Source of the DNA: Bradyrhizobium agreste
GTDB lineage: Bacteria > Pseudomonadota > Alphaproteobacteria > Rhizobiales > Xanthobacteraceae
Length of the DNA: 64,000 bases
Assembly (NCBI RefSeq): GCF_016031625.1
Contig: NZ_JACCHP010000011.1
Span: 124,001-188,000 of the forward strand
Direction of reading: 5' to 3'
The translations under genes and the position numbers were made by a program. The notes below the pieces were generated by a model that searched no databases, was not told the DNA's origin, and was given only the letters and a program-made list of their open reading frames with translations. Numbering within the stretch: position 1 is the stretch's first letter; every line of letters starts with the position of its first letter. Of this stretch, positions 37,832 through 47,699 are shown piece after piece.

Positions 37832-38698
37832 ATGAATTTGGCATTGCTGATCGTGGGGATTTGCGCCGTGCTGGCGGGTCTCCTCGCGATCATTTTCGGC
37901 ATGACGATCAGGGAATTCAGCCTCGGTGGGACTCTCATAGTCTCCGGTACCATTGGCGTCTGCTCCGGAATGTTACTGGTCGGCCTGCATCTGGTGCTGC
38001 TCGAGCTCAAGGGCATCGCGCGCCGGCTGGCCGGGGCGGTCGCACCATCCGAGGTTCGGGTCAGGCCCGTGCTGCCGGGCCTCGCCGTGCCCGGCGCGGT
38101 CGCACCCGAGCCGGTGGCCGCTGCGGCGGTGAGAGCCGAGCCGCCGCCACCGCCACCAAGTCCGGCACCATGGCAGAGCGAAGCTGTAGCGCGCGAGCGT
38201 CCGCGTGCCGAGGCACCGCAGCAGGAGCCGGAAGCCCCGACACCGCCTCCCGGTCCGGAACCGCCGCGCCGGCGCAACCTGCTGTTCGCCTCGACCTCCC
38301 GCAAGGAGCGCGAGCGCGCGGAGGCGAAATCCACTGAAACTGCCCCGCCGCCGGCCGAGCTGGGTGAGGCCCCGAACCTTCCACCTGCGAGCTTTGACGT
38401 CGCTTGGCCGAAGCCGGACCGTACGCGCACGCCGGAGCCGCTGGCCGCCCCGCGCCGTCCGCCGCCGCCTCCGCCGCCGCGCTCGCCCGCGACCTTCGCG
38501 GAGACCACTGCTGCGCCGCCACCCGAGCCGCCGCCATCTGTCGAGCCCGCGCCCGTGACAGTGCTCAAGTCCGGCGTCGTCGATGGCATGGCCTATTCGC
38601 TCTATTCCGATGGTTCCATCGAGGCGCAGATGCCGGAAGGCATGATGCGCTTTGCCTCGATCGACGAGCTCCGCGCCCATCTCGACCAGCGCGGTTGA
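37832..38698 (+). CDS. Membrane protein with Pro-rich linker and conserved C-terminal domain, unknown function
   Basis: 288-residue protein with two N-terminal membrane helices (NLALLIVGICAVLAGLLAIIF and LIVSGTIGVCSGMLLVGLHLV). A long Pro/Ala/Glu-rich disordered stretch follows (about 90-235), then a short conserved C-terminal module (VVDGMAYSLYSDGSIEAQMP, RFASIDELRAHLDQ). The topology suggests a tether presenting the C-terminal module, probably in the cytoplasm. ATG 37832 was chosen over GTG 37805 for its good ribosome-binding site. The family is known to me only as hypothetical Bradyrhizobium proteins. Confidence 0.78.
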   Translation: MNLALLIVGICAVLAGLLAIIFGMTIREFSLGGTLIVSGTIGVCSGMLLVGLHLVLLELKGIARRLAGAVAPSEVRVRPVLPGLAVPGAVAPEPVAAAAVRAEPPPPPPSPAPWQSEAVARERPRAEAPQQEPEAPTPPPGPEPPRRRNLLFASTSRKERERAEAKSTETAPPPAELGEAPNLPPASFDVAWPKPDRTRTPEPLAAPRRPPPPPPPRSPATFAETTAAPPPEPPPSVEPAPVTVLKSGVVDGMAYSLYSDGSIEAQMPEGMMRFASIDELRAHLDQRG

Positions 38699-38773
38699 AG
38701 CGGCCGCGCTGAAGTAAAGCAGCGCCTTTCACCAGTAATCAGCGCATCGCAAACAGTCGTCGTGTTTCAGCCG

Positions 38774-38821
38774 AATGTATTCTTGACAGGGAATACTAAT
38801 GTATTCTTGACAGGGAATACT
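38774..38821. promoter_or_regulatory. Two tandem 24-bp copies with GTATTC-N8-GAATAC, upstream of mucR
   Basis: Two perfect 24-bp tandem copies (38774-38797, 38798-38821), each holding an inverted repeat GTATTC / GAATAC around TTGACAGG. The block lies 47 bp before the MucR start. It could be an autoregulatory operator; TTGACA gives a -35-like element in each copy, but no good -10 follows at 17 nt. Confidence 0.55.
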
Positions 38822-38867
38822 TCGGTGTCGTCAATCCGTAGCCACACGCGGGAGAAGGGAGCGGCGC

Positions 38868-39284
38868 ATGTCGGATGCGGGGGCGAAGAATTTCATCGAG
38901 CTGACCGCGAGCATCGTGTCGGCCTATCTCAGCAACAATCCGACGCCGGCGGCCGAGATTCCGAACCTGATCAGTCAGGTGCATGGCGCCTTGGTGCGGG
39001 TCTCGTCAGGCCGCACCGAGACCGCACCGCTGGAGCCGGCCAAGCCCGCCGTCTCGCTCAAGAAGTCGATCGCGCCCGATTATCTCGTGTGCCTCGAAGA
39101 CGGCAAGCGCTTCAAGTCGCTGAAGCGCCATCTGCGCACGCAGTACAATATGACGCCGGAGCAATACCGCGAGAAGTGGGGCTTGCCGCCCGACTATCCC
39201 ATGGTCGCTCCGAACTATGCAGTGGCGCGCTCGCAGCTGGCCAAGCAGATGGGCCTGGGTCAGCAGCAGCGGAAGCGGAAGTAA
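38868..39284 (+). CDS. mucR: Ros/MucR-family transcriptional regulator lacking the last zinc ligand
   Basis: 138-residue prokaryotic zinc-finger-type regulator (exopolysaccharide, motility and cell-cycle genes in rhizobia). The N-terminal oligomerisation part (FIELTASIVSAYLSNNPTPA, IPNLISQVHGALV) is followed by the DNA-binding domain DYLVCLEDGKRFKSLKRHLR and NMTPEQYREKWGLP. Ros coordinates zinc with Cys2His2. Here Cys75 and His88 are present, the second ligand position is Asp78, and the final His position is Gln92-Tyr93. The finger therefore probably folds without zinc, as reported (from memory) for some Mesorhizobium Ros homologues. An upstream tandem operator-like repeat suggests autoregulation. 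Confidence 0.93.
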   Translation: MSDAGAKNFIELTASIVSAYLSNNPTPAAEIPNLISQVHGALVRVSSGRTETAPLEPAKPAVSLKKSIAPDYLVCLEDGKRFKSLKRHLRTQYNMTPEQYREKWGLPPDYPMVAPNYAVARSQLAKQMGLGQQQRKRK

Positions 39285-39289
39285 GATTG

Positions 39290-39718
39290 CTATGAAGCTT
39301 CCGCGAGCGCTTCTCTCGCATCGGTCTTGATGCGCTCGACCATCGAGCGCAGGCCGTTGGAGCGCTGCGGCGTCAGATGGTCGCGAAAGCCGAACTCGTT
39401 GAACACGGCGATCGCGTCGGTGTCGACGATCTCCCGCGGCGTGCGCCCCGAATACAGCGCGAGCACGATCGCGACCAGCCCGCGCACAATATGGGCGTCG
39501 CTGTCGCCGCGATATTTCAGGACCGGCTCGCCATGGCTGCGATCGACCATCTTCTGCAGCCAGACCTGGCTGACGCAGCCCTGCACCTTGTTCTCGGCCG
39601 AGTGCTCCGCCTCGGGCATCGGTTCCAGGGTGCGGCCGAGCTCGATGACGTACCGGTAGCGGTCGTCCCACTCGTCCAGAAGCTCGAAATTGTCCCTGAT
39701 TTCGTCGATCGTCGTCAT
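39290..39718 (-). CDS. sufE: SufE, cysteine desulfurase accessory protein
   Basis: 142-residue sulfur-acceptor protein that takes persulfide sulfur from SufS for iron-sulfur cluster assembly. The active-site Cys is in NKVQGCVSQVWLQ, preceded by the typical MTTIDEIRDNFELLDEWDDRYRYVIELGR. The C-terminal part includes GLVAIVLALYSGRTPREI and the conserved FGFRDHLTPQRSNGL. The ATG at 39718 matches the family start. It converges with mucR. Confidence 0.95.
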   Translation of the reverse strand: MTTIDEIRDNFELLDEWDDRYRYVIELGRTLEPMPEAEHSAENKVQGCVSQVWLQKMVDRSHGEPVLKYRGDSDAHIVRGLVAIVLALYSGRTPREIVDTDAIAVFNEFGFRDHLTPQRSNGLRSMVERIKTDAREALAEAS

Positions 39719-39786
39719 ATCGGCCCACGGTTTCCGTTCAGGCCAATATAGGGACGCGAAGCCCTGAAATCGATAGGGGTTGGGCG

Positions 39787-40233
39787 CTAATTCGCCGGCC
39801 CTGGTCCGCGCCATTCGAGCGCAAGGTCGTCCTGGGTCAGGGTATCGCGCGGCGCCTCGCTCGCTGCGAGATCGGCTTCGCCGGCCAGCGCGATCGAGCC
39901 GGTATGGTCGGGCGCCTTCTTGTTGTTGTCGGTCTTGCTGCCGTCGTTCTTATCGTTTGTGATCTGCTCTTTCTTGTCGTTGATGATCTGATAGAGCTTC
40001 TTGGCGCCATCCTGGGCGCGCTGGCCGATGATGGTCGCGGCCTGGCCGCCGACCTCGCAGGCGGCCGGCTGGCGCTTGCAGAACTGGGTCACGTCGGAAA
40101 CGGCCGCGGTCGCGGCCTGCACCGCGTCGGCGGCGCCGATCTGCGGCAGCTTCTCCGATTCGGGAGTCTTGTCCCGCGGCAGGAGCACCAGCACCAGCCC
40201 GAGCCAGAATGTGATGCGAAGCAGAAAGCGCAT
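39787..40233 (-). CDS. DUF5330 domain-containing exported protein
   Basis: 148-residue protein starting with an uncleaved or cleaved membrane segment (FLLRITFWLGLVLVLLP). The conserved DUF5330 core follows: DAVQAATAAVSDVTQFCKRQPAACEVGGQAATIIGQRAQ, with two Cys that could form a disulfide in the periplasm. A Lys/Asn/Asp-rich disordered tail follows. Typical of Rhizobiales; function unknown. It lies 68 bp upstream of sufE on the same strand. Confidence 0.85.
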   Translation of the reverse strand: MRFLLRITFWLGLVLVLLPRDKTPESEKLPQIGAADAVQAATAAVSDVTQFCKRQPAACEVGGQAATIIGQRAQDGAKKLYQIINDKKEQITNDKNDGSKTDNNKKAPDHTGSIALAGEADLAASEAPRDTLTQDDLALEWRGPGPAN

Positions 40234-40624
40234 CTTGTCGACCTGTCCGTTAGGCTCCGCCCGCGGCGATCTCCCGCGGATGTCGGACCTAGCAATCCTC
40301 GATAAATCGCAAGTGATTGCCTTGAGCTTAATTCGCGGAAAATTCGCGCAAGATTCTTCCGGAGCGAGGTTCCGGTAAATTTTCGATTGACACTCGCCCC
40401 CGTGTTTCTGCCGGCCGCCCCGCATCCACCAATTCGAAACCATGTGGAGCAAGGTGAAACCCTGCGTTCACCATTCGCAGCGAAGACGTCGCCAAATCGT
40501 CTAAAAAGCTCCGCGATAACGCGGTGTCCGGCCGCGCGCTGTCCCGCCTTAGCACTCGTTTAAGGTCGCTCTGACACGGTGGCTCAACGACAAGGAGGCG
40601 TTCCGGCGCGTCTTCTCTAGACGA
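40234..40624. other. Intergenic region between DUF5330 and histidine kinase genes
   Basis: 391 bp between divergent genes. TTGACA occurs at about 40388 on the plus strand but with no -10 match. No gene, repeat or terminator was recognised. Confidence 0.45.
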
Positions 40625-42488
<1,864 letters not shown>

Positions 42489-42496
<8 letters not shown>

Positions 42497-43232
42497 GAAG
42501 TCTGCCAAGGACGAAGCCGCTCCGCGCCGCCGTGGCGCCAAGGACAGCACCAAAGCGGCGGTCATCGATGTCGAGACCGAGCGCAACCTCGTGATGCGCG
42601 TGCTGCTGCACAGCCCCAAGGATACGCTGGCCGGTCTCGTCGCCGTCGCTGCGATCGCCGCGATCGTTGCCAATGCGCTGTTCCTCCAGACCGGCCGGCA
42701 TCCCGCGCCGATGTTCGGCACGGTGATCAATCTTCCCGTGCCGTCGTCCGTGACGCTGCCGAACCCTTTGCCGCGTCCGCGTCCAGTCGGCGCGGACACA
42801 TCCCCGCTCGAGCCGCGCGCGACCGAGTTCCGCGTCGAGCCCAAACCTGCCGAGTCCAAGCCCGCAGAGCCCAAGCCCGCCGAGCGTGGCGCCGAGAAGG
42901 CGCCCGAAAAGCCGGTCGAGGCGACCGCATCGACGCGATCCAACGATCCGATGACCAATCTGGTCAAGGCGACGACCTCGACGCCGCCCGCGGCCGTGCG
43001 TCCGCCGACGCCGATCCCGGCGCAAAGCCCGGCCGCACGCCGCATCGCCGGCGTGCAGCGCGCGCTGTCCGAATATGGCTACGGCAATCTGAAGGTCACG
43101 GGCAGCATGAGCGGCGAGACCCAGGCCGCGATCCAGAAGTTCGAGCGCGAGCACAAGATGCAGGTCACCGGTCAGGTGTCCGACCGCCTGCTGCGCGAGC
43201 TCGCCGCTGCGATCGGCCACCCGGTCGAATAG
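42489..43232 (+). CDS. Membrane-anchored peptidoglycan-binding domain protein
   Basis: 247-residue protein: Lys-rich cytosolic N-terminus, one membrane helix (TLAGLVAVAAIAAIVANALFL), a Pro/Lys/Glu-rich spacer with PAESKPAEPKPAE repeats, and a C-terminal PG_binding_1 domain (RIAGVQRALSEYGYGNLKV ... AIQKFEREHKMQVTGQVSDRLL). It should reach from the inner membrane to the cell wall. It starts at GTG 42489, inside the 3' end of the kinase gene (8-nt overlap), so the two are translationally coupled and may form one cell-envelope sensing unit. Confidence 0.88.
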
Positions 43233-43312
43233 AATAAGCGCCAAGCCAGGGGTAGGGCCACATTCTCAAGCGGTACGCTTGGTGCCTCCGCACGGCGGGA
43301 TGTCGCCACGAT

Positions 43313-43347
43313 TTGACTTCCGATTATTTTGTAGTTACAAAATAATC
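43313..43347 (+). promoter_or_regulatory. brnTA promoter with 12-bp palindromic operator
   Basis: The -35 TTGACT (43313-43318) is followed after 17 nt by -10 TACAAA (43336-43341). Over the spacer and -10 lies a perfect inverted repeat with 12-bp arms, GATTATTTTGTA (43322-43333) and TACAAAATAATC (43336-43347), spaced by 2 nt. BrnA autorepresses its own promoter in characterised systems, and this is the obvious binding site. Predicted transcription would start about 2 nt before the GTG. Confidence 0.75.
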
Positions 43348-43349
43348 CT

Positions 43350-43610
43350 GTGAAGATCGTTTGGGACGAGCCAAAGCGCCGAGCCAATCTCGACAAGCAC
43401 GGGATGGATTTCGCAGATCTCAACGAGACCTTCTTCGACAATGCTTTGGTTTTGGCCACGTACGGCAACCGCTGGCGCGCGATCGGCATCAATATTCGTG
43501 GCGTCATCTCGGTGATCTTCGCGACCCTCGGAGCTGAGGGCGTCAGCATCGTCAGCATGCGCCCTGCCAGCAGGAAAGAAAGGAGGCTCTATGAAGAAAA
43601 CCGGCGCTAA
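43350..43610 (+). CDS. brnT: BrnT-family ribonuclease toxin
   Basis: 86-residue RelE-fold toxin of the BrnT/BrnA type II module. It shows the BrnT pattern: MKIVWDEPKRRANLDKHGMDF at the start, WRAIGI in the middle, and the C-terminal SIVSMRPASRKERRLYEEN with the basic catalytic residues. It begins at GTG, directly after the promoter palindrome, with no ribosome-binding site, suggesting a leaderless message. It overlaps brnA by 20 nt. Confidence 0.92.
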   Translation: MKIVWDEPKRRANLDKHGMDFADLNETFFDNALVLATYGNRWRAIGINIRGVISVIFATLGAEGVSIVSMRPASRKERRLYEENRR

Positions 43611-43884
43611 GAAGGGCTACACCGCACGGGACATGCAAGCTGTGAGCGACAATCCGGAATGGACCAAGGGTGACTTTGCGAGGGCCAAGACTTTCGATGA
43701 GGTTTTCCCAGGCATGCGGAAGGGCCGCGGTCCCAATAGAGCCCCGACGAAACAACAGGTGACCTTGCGCCTGAGTCCGGCCGTGCTCGATCATTTCAAG
43801 GCGGAAGGTCCGGGTTGGCAGAGCAGGATCGACGAAGAGCTGGTCAAGGTGGTGAAGCGCAAGCGCACCTCCGCCGCAGGTTAG
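43591..43884 (+). CDS. brnA: BrnA-family antitoxin
   Basis: 97-residue antitoxin. The N-terminal region (DNPEWTKGDFARAKTFDEVFPGM) is the toxin-binding part. The C-terminal ribbon-helix-helix-like segment (APTKQQVTLRLSPAVLDHFKAEGPGWQSRIDEEL) binds DNA and should act on the palindrome upstream of brnT. An AGGAGG-type site (AGAAAGGAGGCTCT) precedes its ATG, so it is translated more strongly than the toxin. Confidence 0.93.
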   Translation: MKKTGAKKGYTARDMQAVSDNPEWTKGDFARAKTFDEVFPGMRKGRGPNRAPTKQQVTLRLSPAVLDHFKAEGPGWQSRIDEELVKVVKRKRTSAAG

Positions 43885-43887
43885 CTC

Positions 43888-44232
43888 ATGCGTTTGAAAT
43901 CCAACATTTGGGTCGCAGCCTACCTACGCCGCTGCCAGGCCGAGGGCGTGTTCGGCGCCGTGCGGCGTCGCGGTGCCGAGGAGGCGGGCGCGGTGTTCGT
44001 CAAGGTGTCGCTGCTCGACGGCAATGCGATGCTGTACGCGCCGGCGCCGCAGACCGTCTATGACGACGGTCGCCCCATCGATCGCTTCTTCGTGCCGGTC
44101 GCGCCGCAGCCTCTACCGGAGCACACGATCGAGGAGCGGCTGACCAAGGAAATCCGTTTCGATCCGGACGCCTGGATCGTCGAGACCGAGGACCGCGCCG
44201 GGCGGCATTTTCTGGAATTGGCGAAGGCGTAA
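43888..44232 (+). CDS. DUF1491 family protein
   Basis: 114-residue soluble protein of the DUF1491 family, restricted mostly to alphaproteobacteria. It begins LKSNIWVAAYLRRCQAEGVFGAVRRRG and has the conserved GAVFVKVSLLDGNAMLYAPAP and IRFDPDAWIVETEDR. Function unknown. It lies 3 bp after brnA and is probably carried on the same transcript, although no functional link is evident. Confidence 0.88.
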   Translation: MRLKSNIWVAAYLRRCQAEGVFGAVRRRGAEEAGAVFVKVSLLDGNAMLYAPAPQTVYDDGRPIDRFFVPVAPQPLPEHTIEERLTKEIRFDPDAWIVETEDRAGRHFLELAKA

Positions 44233-44341
44233 CGCCAAGCGTCCGCGGAAGACTCAGGATTGCTTGCGCAAGTGCTCCTCGCCATGACGGGCTTGGGCAC
44301 GTTTGGCCCCAACGCTCGGCACCGGCGCTAGCGCGAGCCGA

Positions 44342-45319
44342 TCATTGATCCGACGATCCGCCGGTGCCGGTGCGCACCGTTGGACTGGACCCCGGCTGCA
44401 CGCCCGGCCGCGGCTGGCTCGCGCTGGCACGCGCGCGCTGGCGTTCGCCGTCATGCAGCGCCGATTGATACTTCGCGCGGGTGACCGCGAGCGTCGAGCC
44501 GCGCCAGGCCGCCAGCATCACCAGCGCCGATCGCTCGGCGAGGCGGTCGTAGAGCCGCGACAGACGGTACACGGCGTTCACGGACGTTCCGATCTCCGGC
44601 TTGAAGAACAAGAGGATGCGCTGGAACACCGGGCTCGGCATGTCGAGCGCGCGCGCGGCGACCGCAAGCGCCTCGCCGCCGGCATCGTCGACGATCTGGG
44701 CTGCGACGCGCGAGGGCAGGATCAGGCTGTCGCCGAGTTCGAAGGTGAAGTTTTCGATATCGCCCGCGATCGCCGCCATCTCCAGGATCTGGATCGCGCG
44801 CTTGGCGCGCAAGGTCGGAATACGGGGGGCGGCCTTCAGTGGGGTCTGCGCCAGATTGTGCAGGATCAGCGCGCGCTCGGAGGCGCCGGCGCGGAAGAAC
44901 ATGTCGTGGATCTCGGCCGCCTCTTTCGGCTGCATCGCCATGTTGGCGGCCATGCGCTGCTCGGCCTCTGTCGGGATGCGCACCGGCGAGGGCGCGCGCG
45001 GCGCAGCGGGGATCTCCCGGGCCAACGGTACCCGGCGGCCTTCCTGGCTCGCGACCAGGCCGAGCTTCTGCAGGATCGGGACGGGCGTCTGCGGATAGAC
45101 CGCGAGCCGCGCCTTGACGGCCGCGCGCGTCGCATCGTCGACCTGGTCGATCAGCCGCGTGGCGAGCTCGACGAATTGCCGCTGCTCGTCGTCGCTGTGG
45201 GTGCTGGTCTGGACATAGAGGTCGGTCAGCACGCGCAGCAGCGTCGGACGGACATCGACACCTTCGCGACGGGACAGGGTCATCAGCCCGTCGAATCCGG
45301 GAAACAGCAACTTGGTCAT
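44342..45319 (-). CDS. DUF2336 domain-containing protein
   Basis: 325-residue alpha-helical protein of the DUF2336 family, paralogous in type to the protein at 7890-8993. Helical-repeat features include LRVLTDLYVQTSTHSDDEQRQ and ATRAAVKARLAVYPQTPVPI, then MFFRAGASERALILHNLA in the middle. The C-terminus is Arg/Gln/Ser-rich and disordered. No membrane segment or enzyme motif is visible; function unknown. Confidence 0.85.
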   Translation of the reverse strand: MTKLLFPGFDGLMTLSRREGVDVRPTLLRVLTDLYVQTSTHSDDEQRQFVELATRLIDQVDDATRAAVKARLAVYPQTPVPILQKLGLVASQEGRRVPLAREIPAAPRAPSPVRIPTEAEQRMAANMAMQPKEAAEIHDMFFRAGASERALILHNLAQTPLKAAPRIPTLRAKRAIQILEMAAIAGDIENFTFELGDSLILPSRVAAQIVDDAGGEALAVAARALDMPSPVFQRILLFFKPEIGTSVNAVYRLSRLYDRLAERSALVMLAAWRGSTLAVTRAKYQSALHDGERQRARASASQPRPGVQPGSSPTVRTGTGGSSDQ

Positions 45320-45574
45320 GGAGGCGTACGCAACTCGGAAAAGAGACTTGGGGGCGAACCTAGCGCAGCTTCGTTTAAAGCCTCGTTAAGGAAAACGAGG
45401 CGTGAAGCCGGCCCTGCAATTTGAAGCGTTGTCGTGCCGCAACGGGACGGCGCGGCGCGGTCCGTGCGGCTACGGTCGAAGGGGCGCGTTTACACCCCGT
45501 TAACCATGAGCTGATCTTAATGAATGCATGTTGCTGGGGCGCGTTCGGTCGCGCGGCAATCGAAGAGAGCTGAC

Positions 45575-45763
45575 ATGGGGACCATCATCGAATTTCCGGC
45601 CGGTCGCCGAGTGGGTTCGTCGGGGGATGTCGCTCCGCGCACGGACATGGGAACGGTCCTGATCCTTCCCGTGATTCGAATCGAGCGCGAGGCGGACGAA
45701 ACCAGCGGCGATCGTGGGCCGGAGCAGGGCACAGCGCCGGGGCGCCGTCGTCGCCGTCGCTGA
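45575..45763 (+). CDS. Small basic protein, unknown function
   Basis: 62-residue protein beginning GTIIEFPAGRRVGS and ending in a run of six arginines. The ATG at 45575 is preceded by GAGAG at a suitable distance; the frame is open further upstream to 45524. Short proteins opening with IIEFP are recurrent in Bradyrhizobium. The basic tail suggests nucleic-acid or membrane-lipid contact, but that is a guess. It lies 16 bp upstream of the lipoprotein gene. Confidence 0.55.
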   Translation: MGTIIEFPAGRRVGSSGDVAPRTDMGTVLILPVIRIEREADETSGDRGPEQGTAPGRRRRRR

Positions 45764-45779
45764 CATCCGGCTTCATGCC

Positions 45780-46541
45780 ATGCCGGACTTCATCCGCCAG
45801 ATCCGGCCTGTCCTGTCGGCCGCCCTGTTCACGCTGCTAGGCGCGTTGCTCGCGGCCTGCAGCGGCGGTGACTTCGGCCGCACCCGCGAGAGCATGCGCA
45901 GCGACGACATGCATCGCTGGCTGGGTGCGGAGGTCACCTCCAGCGTCGGCCTGAAGCCCTCGCAATTCCAGCTCACCGACGAAGAGCGCCAGCTTCGCGA
46001 CCTCGCCTATCCCATGATCGAGCCGCCGCTGTCGCGCCCCGCATGGAAGAGCGTGTTCGGCGACTACAAGGCGCTGCCCTCGCCGTGGCGGCAGAAGGTC
46101 GTGTTCGACCGCACCATGTACGGGCGTACGCTGATCGATGAGCCGCACCGCTCGCATTCCTCGCGATATGCACAGCTGATCGAGGACGTGCGCAACGACA
46201 TCACCCGCTTCGAGCCGTTCTTCGCATCCGCGATCCGCGTCATCGATCTCGACAGGAAGCGCGATGCCAGCATGGCGCGCGTCTCCGCGCTCTCGCCGCG
46301 GGAGAGGGACGACGCGGTCGCGCGCATGCAGGAGAACTCGCTGATCATCCAGTGGGTGCAGCAATGCCTGGAGCAGCGCATCTCGTCCTACCGCTGGGCA
46401 CTCGAACGCCTGGTGATCCAGGCCCCCGACGGCATGGCCGCCGATGCCGACCGCCTGATCGGCGAGCTCGCCGCCCAGACCGCCAATCCGCCGGTCGCAA
46501 GCCAGCCGCCTTACGGCCGCGCGGTCGTCTCGAAGGGCTGA
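45780..46541 (+). CDS. Predicted lipoprotein, unknown function
   Basis: 253-residue protein with a lipoprotein signal (AALFTLLGALLAACSGGDFG; lipobox LAAC). The mature part is helical, with LTDEERQLRDLAYPMIEPPLS, a charged middle (RNDITRFEPFFASAIRVIDLD) and CLEQRISSYRWALERLVIQAP. No enzymatic motif is visible. It is expected on the periplasmic side of the inner or outer membrane, as are homologous hypothetical lipoproteins of Bradyrhizobium. ATG 45780 was chosen because it places the signal peptide at the N-terminus. Confidence 0.83.
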   Translation: MPDFIRQIRPVLSAALFTLLGALLAACSGGDFGRTRESMRSDDMHRWLGAEVTSSVGLKPSQFQLTDEERQLRDLAYPMIEPPLSRPAWKSVFGDYKALPSPWRQKVVFDRTMYGRTLIDEPHRSHSSRYAQLIEDVRNDITRFEPFFASAIRVIDLDRKRDASMARVSALSPRERDDAVARMQENSLIIQWVQQCLEQRISSYRWALERLVIQAPDGMAADADRLIGELAAQTANPPVASQPPYGRAVVSKG

Positions 46542-46599
46542 GCGGTCCGCGGTCCGTCGCGCGATCACCGTTCATGCGGATCGCTGCGCACTTGCAGGC

Positions 46600-47001
46600 C
46601 TATCGTGCTTCCACCACTTCGCCGTCTTCCTTGACGAATCGGCCGACCGGATTGTCCAGGAGATCGATCACGGCTTCCGACGGCCGGCACAAGCGCGTGC
46701 CCTTTGGCGTCACCACGATCGGACGGTTGATAAGGATAGGGTGGGCGATCATGACATCGATGAGCTCGTCATCGCTCCATTTGGGATCGTCCAGGCCGAG
46801 CTCCTTGTAAGGCGTTCCCTTCTCGCGCAACAGCGCGCGAACCGGAATGCCCATGGCCGCGATCAGCTCCTTGAGCTTGTCCCGCGAGGGCGGCGTCTTG
46901 AGATATTCGACGACGACGGGCTCGGTGCCGCTCTGCCGGATCATCGCCAGCGTGTTGCGCGAGGTGCCGCAGGCGGGGTTGTGATAGATCGTGACGGTCA
47001 T
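46600..47001 (-). CDS. arsC: ArsC, glutaredoxin-dependent arsenate reductase
   Basis: 133-residue reductase converting arsenate to arsenite with glutathione/glutaredoxin. The catalytic Cys11 lies in YHNPACGTSRNTL, and the arsenate-binding Arg residues fall in HPILINRPIVVTPKGTRLCRP. Third gene of the minus-strand ars operon (arsR-aqpS-arsC), overlapping aqpS by 4 nt. Together with AqpS this forms the detoxification route described in Sinorhizobium meliloti: reduce As(V), then let As(III) leave through a channel. Confidence 0.95.
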   Translation of the reverse strand: MTVTIYHNPACGTSRNTLAMIRQSGTEPVVVEYLKTPPSRDKLKELIAAMGIPVRALLREKGTPYKELGLDDPKWSDDELIDVMIAHPILINRPIVVTPKGTRLCRPSEAVIDLLDNPVGRFVKEDGEVVEAR

Positions 47002-47699
47002 CGAACTGTCTCCGTGATTGCGATCGAGGCGGACGCGCGTGATCGTCCGAGCAGCCAGTGCATCAGCAGCATGCCGGCGAACGCTCCGCACAGCTCGGCA
47101 ATGATGAAGCCGGGCAGGTCGGCCGGGCGAATCCCCGAGAACGTATTGCTCAGGGACCTCGCAATGGCCACGGCTGGATTGGCGAACGAGGTGGAGGCCG
47201 TGAACCAATAGGCCGCGGTGATGTAGAGGCCGACCAGCCAGGAGATCGCCGTCCGCTGAAACCGGATGCCGGCCAGGATCGTCGCGACCAGGCCGAAGGC
47301 GGCAACCGCTTCGGCAAACCATTGCGGCCCTCCGGTCCGGACCTTCGTCGAGAGCTCGAGCAGCGGCAGGCCGAACATCAGATGCGCCGCCACCGTTCCC
47401 GCGATGCCGCCGGCGATTTGCGCGACAATATAGAACGCAGCTTCGGATCCCGGCAGCTCGCGTTTGCCGGTGAAGACGAGCGTCACTGCGGGATTGAAGT
47501 GCGCGCCGGAGATCGGACCGAGCACGGTGATCAGGACAACCAGGATGGCGCCGGTCGGCAAGGTGTTGCAGAGCAGCGCAAGCGCGACGTCCCTGGTCAG
47601 CGTTTCCGCCATGATGCCGGAGCCGACCACGGTGGCGACGAGAATGCCTGCGCCGAGCGCTTCGGCGGCGAGGCGCCGCGAGAGACCGAAATTGTCCAT
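46998..47699 (-). CDS. aqpS: AqpS-like aquaglyceroporin (arsenite channel)
   Basis: 233-residue MIP-family channel with six helices. The two pore motifs are GAHFNPAVTLVFTG and TSFANPAVAIARS, the latter including the selectivity-filter Arg. In S. meliloti an aquaglyceroporin replaces the arsenite pump in the ars operon and lets As(III) flow down its gradient. The same gene order here (arsR, channel, arsC) supports that role. ATG 47699 overlaps the arsR stop by 1 nt. Confidence 0.92.
   Translation of the reverse strand: MDNFGLSRRLAAEALGAGILVATVVGSGIMAETLTRDVALALLCNTLPTGAILVVLITVLGPISGAHFNPAVTLVFTGKRELPGSEAAFYIVAQIAGGIAGTVAAHLMFGLPLLELSTKVRTGGPQWFAEAVAAFGLVATILAGIRFQRTAISWLVGLYITAAYWFTASTSFANPAVAIARSLSNTFSGIRPADLPGFIIAELCGAFAGMLLMHWLLGRSRASASIAITETVR

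Noticed and set aside
42841..42900. Lys/Pro/Glu repeats as a minisatellite
   Set aside because: They are in-frame codons for a flexible spacer in the peptidoglycan-binding protein and are explained by that.
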